This document shows positions 5,672 to 8,155 of a stretch of 8,155 nucleotides of DNA, piece after piece. This DNA is from a bacterium. GTDB taxonomy: Bacteria > Spirochaetota > JAHITG01. The notes under the pieces were generated by a model. That model did no database searches and had not been told where the DNA came from. It saw only the letters and a program-made list of their open reading frames with translations. Both the position numbers and the translations under genes were made by a program. The stretch is taken from assembly GCA_028711675.1 (NCBI GenBank), contig JAQTRT010000142.1:1-8155 (forward strand), read 5' to 3'. Each line of letters starts with the position of its first letter. The first letter of the stretch is position 1.

Positions 5672-6624
5672 TTAAAAATATCATTATAGACAATAATAAC
5701 ATCATTGCGGATATCGTCGGAAGCCAAGACAGATTCTTAAAGATTATTTCTAAAAGTTTCGGCATCAAGATATTTGCCAAAGGGAACAAGCTCATCATCG
5801 ACGGAGAGGACGACGGCGTCCAGCGTGTGGAAAGTCTTCTCCAACTTATCCTGGATACGGTCAAACAAGGATACCGCGTGGATTATTATGACCTGAATTA
5901 TGCCATTAAACGCATCCAGAAAAATCAGGACGTGGATTTCAATAAAATATTCTCCCATGGTATCAAGGTGGCTTTAAAAGGGAAGATCATCTATCCGCGG
6001 ACATACGGACAGCTTGATTATATCGATTCCATCCTGGACAATGATATCGTTGTGGCTATCGGTCCGGCCGGTACGGGAAAGACCTATCTGGCCATGGCCC
6101 TGGCCATTGATTATCTCATCAATGAAAAAGTCAAGAAGATCATCCTGACCCGTCCGGTCGTGGAAGCCGGTGAAAGCCTGGGCTATCTCCCCGGGACGCT
6201 GGAGGATAAGATCAATCCTTATCTGAAACCTCTGTATGACGCGATCTTTGACATGATGCCCCATGAAAAATTCCTCCGTTTGCTCAACACCAACGTGATC
6301 GAGATAGCTCCTTTGGCCTATATGAGAGGCCGTACGCTGAACGACGCTTTCATCATCCTGGATGAAGCTCAGAACACGAATTCGGAACAAATCAAGATGT
6401 TCCTGACACGTATCGGCGTAAATTCCAAGGCTGTCCTGACCGGCGATATCACTCAGATCGATCTGCCCAGTTCGAGAAAATCAGGGCTGGTCCTGATCCA
6501 GGATATTCTAAAAGATATCAGCGGTATCAAATTCGTTTATTTTAGCTCTGATGATGTAGTGAGGCATTATCTAGTCCAGAGGATAATAGATGCCTATGAA
6601 AAATACAATACTAAAAATATTTAA
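5668..6624 (+). CDS. phoH: PhoH family protein (YbeZ/PhoL-like P-loop ATPase)
   Basis: This 318-residue cytosolic P-loop protein has a small N-terminal KH-like region (about 1-65), a linker, and a PhoH ATPase domain (about 105-312). Walker A is GPAGTGKT (132-139) and Walker B is FIILDEAQNT (228-237, Asp232 and Glu233). Other family marks are TRPVVEAGESLGYLPGTLEDK (161-181), APLAYMRGRTLNDA (214-227) and LTGDITQIDLP (257-267). PhoH proteins are related to superfamily 1 helicases and are thought to act in RNA and ribosome metabolism, often beside the rRNA endonuclease YbeY; the exact activity is unsettled. Length is normal. The start overlaps the aspS stop (ATGA) and has no Shine-Dalgarno at proper distance, the nearest AAAGGAA being about 26 nt upstream, so it probably relies on coupling to aspS. 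The next gene begins 35 nt before this one ends. Confidence 0.95.
   Translation: MIKNIIIDNNNIIADIVGSQDRFLKIISKSFGIKIFAKGNKLIIDGEDDGVQRVESLLQLILDTVKQGYRVDYYDLNYAIKRIQKNQDVDFNKIFSHGIKVALKGKIIYPRTYGQLDYIDSILDNDIVVAIGPAGTGKTYLAMALAIDYLINEKVKKIILTRPVVEAGESLGYLPGTLEDKINPYLKPLYDAIFDMMPHEKFLRLLNTNVIEIAPLAYMRGRTLNDAFIILDEAQNTNSEQIKMFLTRIGVNSKAVLTGDITQIDLPSSRKSGLVLIQDILKDISGIKFVYFSSDDVVRHYLVQRIIDAYEKYNTKNI
6578..6583 (+). promoter_or_regulatory. Ribosome binding site AGAGGA that favours the 6590 start of the 7TM-HD gene
   Basis: AGAGGA lies inside phoH, 6 nt before ATG 6590 and 12 nt before the second in-frame ATG at 6596. The shorter spacing is the more usual one, so 6590 was chosen; the two choices differ by only two residues. 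Confidence 0.5.
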
Positions 6625-8155
6625 ATGGATAATTGATCCCGGGAAAAAAGACCTGTACTTTAAGATCATCCTTGCTTTGATCCTGTTCTTCTGGAACTTT
6701 TACCTGTCCACGGATAAATACAGGAAACAAAAATTAAACTTTAAGGTCGGGGATATTGCACCTTATGATATCAAGATCAATAAGGATATGGAATATATCG
6801 ATTATACAGAGACCCGGAAAAACATTCAAAGCCTCATTTCCAATGTAACTCCGATCTTCACGCTTGAGCTTTCCGTATTGAGGACTGAAAAACAAAACCT
6901 CTCTTCCTTGTTCACTGCTCTGGAGAAGATCGATGCACAGCCATCTCCCGCGAATGAAAAAATACGGGAATTCAAAAAGATGCTCCTTGTCCGGATATCC
7001 GGTTCCCGGGACGATGAGATGATCTCCCGGCTCTTCCCCCTGTATAAGAACAACGGCTTTCAGGATAAACTGGCTGATATCCTCGATAGCCTGTATAATA
7101 CAGGGATCACGGAACTTAATACCAATGATATCAATCTATTGAGCAGAACCGGAGAGATCATAAAAGCTTATTCCAAGGATAGCAAGGAACAGATATCACT
7201 GGCCTCCTATAAAAAAGATATCTATTATTTTAACGAGCTGAATTATTCCGAACTGGTGAAACGGTATTATCCGAATTTATCTTCTGATAAGACCACGGTT
7301 CTGGCATTTCTTCTGGGGAATTTTATCAGACCCAACCTGTTCTTCAGCAAAGATGAGACGGATAAAAAGATAGTAAGCATCATCAACGCCGCGAAACCGG
7401 TAAAGAAAAAGCTTAAACAAGGGCAGGTTCTTGTCCGTTATGGACAGGAAATCACGGAGTCGGATTTTAATATATTAAAGGAAATCGTAAAATCGTCCAC
7501 AGAAACTAATATCATCGACGGATATTTTATCTATCTTCTCCTTATCTTTGTCTTGATCTTTTTCCTGGTCAAAGTTTATATCCATGAGATCCTGGATAAC
7601 CATAAAACCTATATTTTTATTCTTAGTTTTATCTTCTTAGCCATCACTCTTAACTATTTTTTTATTTATTTCAATAATTTTTTCAGCCCCAAACTTTCCA
7701 ACAGCCATTTTATCCCCATAGCCGGTTTTTCGATCCTGATCGCAAGCCTGACCAGTGCCATTCCATCCTACTTTGTCATATTCTTTCTGTCCATCCTTAC
7801 GGTTTTTATCAGCGGTTTTAATTACATCGATTTCATCGTGATCCTCTTTGTGGGTATCTTTACCCTGATCCTGTCACGTAACCTGAAGAAACGATCCCAT
7901 ATGTGGTATCTGGGACTGCTGATCGGTGTTTTTTATATGCTGTTGAGCATCGGGAACGCTCAGATCAACAACCTGGACAGGAACCTGCTCTTTAATCTTA
8001 TCCTTATCGGTTTTATCAACGGGATCGTTTCCGTTCTGCTGGCCATTGGTCTTTATCCTTTATTTGAAAACTTATTTAATATCGTAACGGACTACCGCCT
8101 GATAGAACTTTCCGATCTGAACCTTCCGATCATGAAAAAGTTACTGATCGAGGCA
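6590..8155 (+). CDS. 7TM-HD membrane protein, PgpH/YqfF family (3' end outside window)
   Basis: The frame is open from ATG 6590 to the window end, giving 522 residues. The layout matches 7TMR-HD proteins: a membrane segment (about 23-40), a long extracytoplasmic 7TMR-HDED-like domain (about 45-310, with GDIAPYDIKINKDMEYID at 54-71 and the conserved GQVLVRYGQEIT at 278-289), then seven membrane segments (about 311-330, 340-361, 374-390, 392-408, 411-428, 438-454, 465-488). ELSDLNLPIMKKLLIEA (506-522) is the junction just before the cytoplasmic HD domain, in which a PGTYHHS-like motif normally comes next; that part is missing only because the window ends. Listeria PgpH of this family hydrolyses the second messenger c-di-AMP, so a c-di-AMP phosphodiesterase is the likely role, unproven without the HD residues. 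It overlaps phoH by 35 nt, the common PhoH/7TM-HD order that often continues with ybeY and era. Confidence 0.9.
   Translation, partial: MPMKNTILKIFKWIIDPGKKDLYFKIILALILFFWNFYLSTDKYRKQKLNFKVGDIAPYDIKINKDMEYIDYTETRKNIQSLISNVTPIFTLELSVLRTEKQNLSSLFTALEKIDAQPSPANEKIREFKKMLLVRISGSRDDEMISRLFPLYKNNGFQDKLADILDSLYNTGITELNTNDINLLSRTGEIIKAYSKDSKEQISLASYKKDIYYFNELNYSELVKRYYPNLSSDKTTVLAFLLGNFIRPNLFFSKDETDKKIVSIINAAKPVKKKLKQGQVLVRYGQEITESDFNILKEIVKSSTETNIIDGYFIYLLLIFVLIFFLVKVYIHEILDNHKTYIFILSFIFLAITLNYFFIYFNNFFSPKLSNSHFIPIAGFSILIASLTSAIPSYFVIFFLSILTVFISGFNYIDFIVILFVGIFTLILSRNLKKRSHMWYLGLLIGVFYMLLSIGNAQINNLDRNLLFNLILIGFINGIVSVLLAIGLYPLFENLFNIVTDYRLIELSDLNLPIMKKLLIEA

Noticed and set aside
5974..6390. 138-codon minus-strand reading frame inside phoH
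   Set aside because: It is antisense to the conserved PhoH ATPase core and its composition follows from the coding strand.

Overview
This is ordinary bacterial chromosome, densely packed and almost entirely coded on the + strand. It is cut at both ends: the first gene lacks its 5' part and the last its 3' part. The species cannot be named from the sequence. Clear Shine-Dalgarno sites (AAGGAG, AAAAGGA), a bacterial-type AspRS, tRNA genes without an encoded CCA, a PduL-type phosphotransacylase and the phoH/7TM-HD gene pair suggest an anaerobic or fermentative bacterium from a poorly cultivated lineage. That placement is inference.

Bases 1-2239 are the end of a transport operon. It holds the C-terminus of an OppD/DppD-type ATPase, a complete OppF/DppF-type ATPase starting right after the previous stop codon, and mltG (endolytic murein transglycosylase), whose start lies 29 nt inside the second ATPase gene. 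Bases 2240-2552 hold no protein gene. They carry a candidate promoter, tRNA-Pro(UGG), tRNA-Arg(UCU), a second candidate promoter and an inverted repeat at the expected transcription start. Bases 2553-3071 encode a dCMP deaminase.

From a third candidate promoter at about 3138 runs a tight gene group: pduL (phosphate acyltransferase), aspS (aspartyl-tRNA synthetase), phoH (PhoH-family ATPase, ATGA overlap with aspS) and a 7TM-HD protein of the PgpH/YqfF family (35-nt overlap with phoH). The last gene is cut just before its HD phosphodiesterase domain. PhoH followed by a 7TM-HD protein is a common bacterial order, often with ybeY and era downstream.

I found no phage, insertion sequence, CRISPR array, toxin-antitoxin pair or defence system, and no convincing undescribed system. 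The observations most worth checking are the three promoters of identical geometry, the pduL start without a Shine-Dalgarno, the PduL N-terminal helix, the operator-like repeat before the dCMP deaminase gene, and the mixed specificity residues of AspRS.
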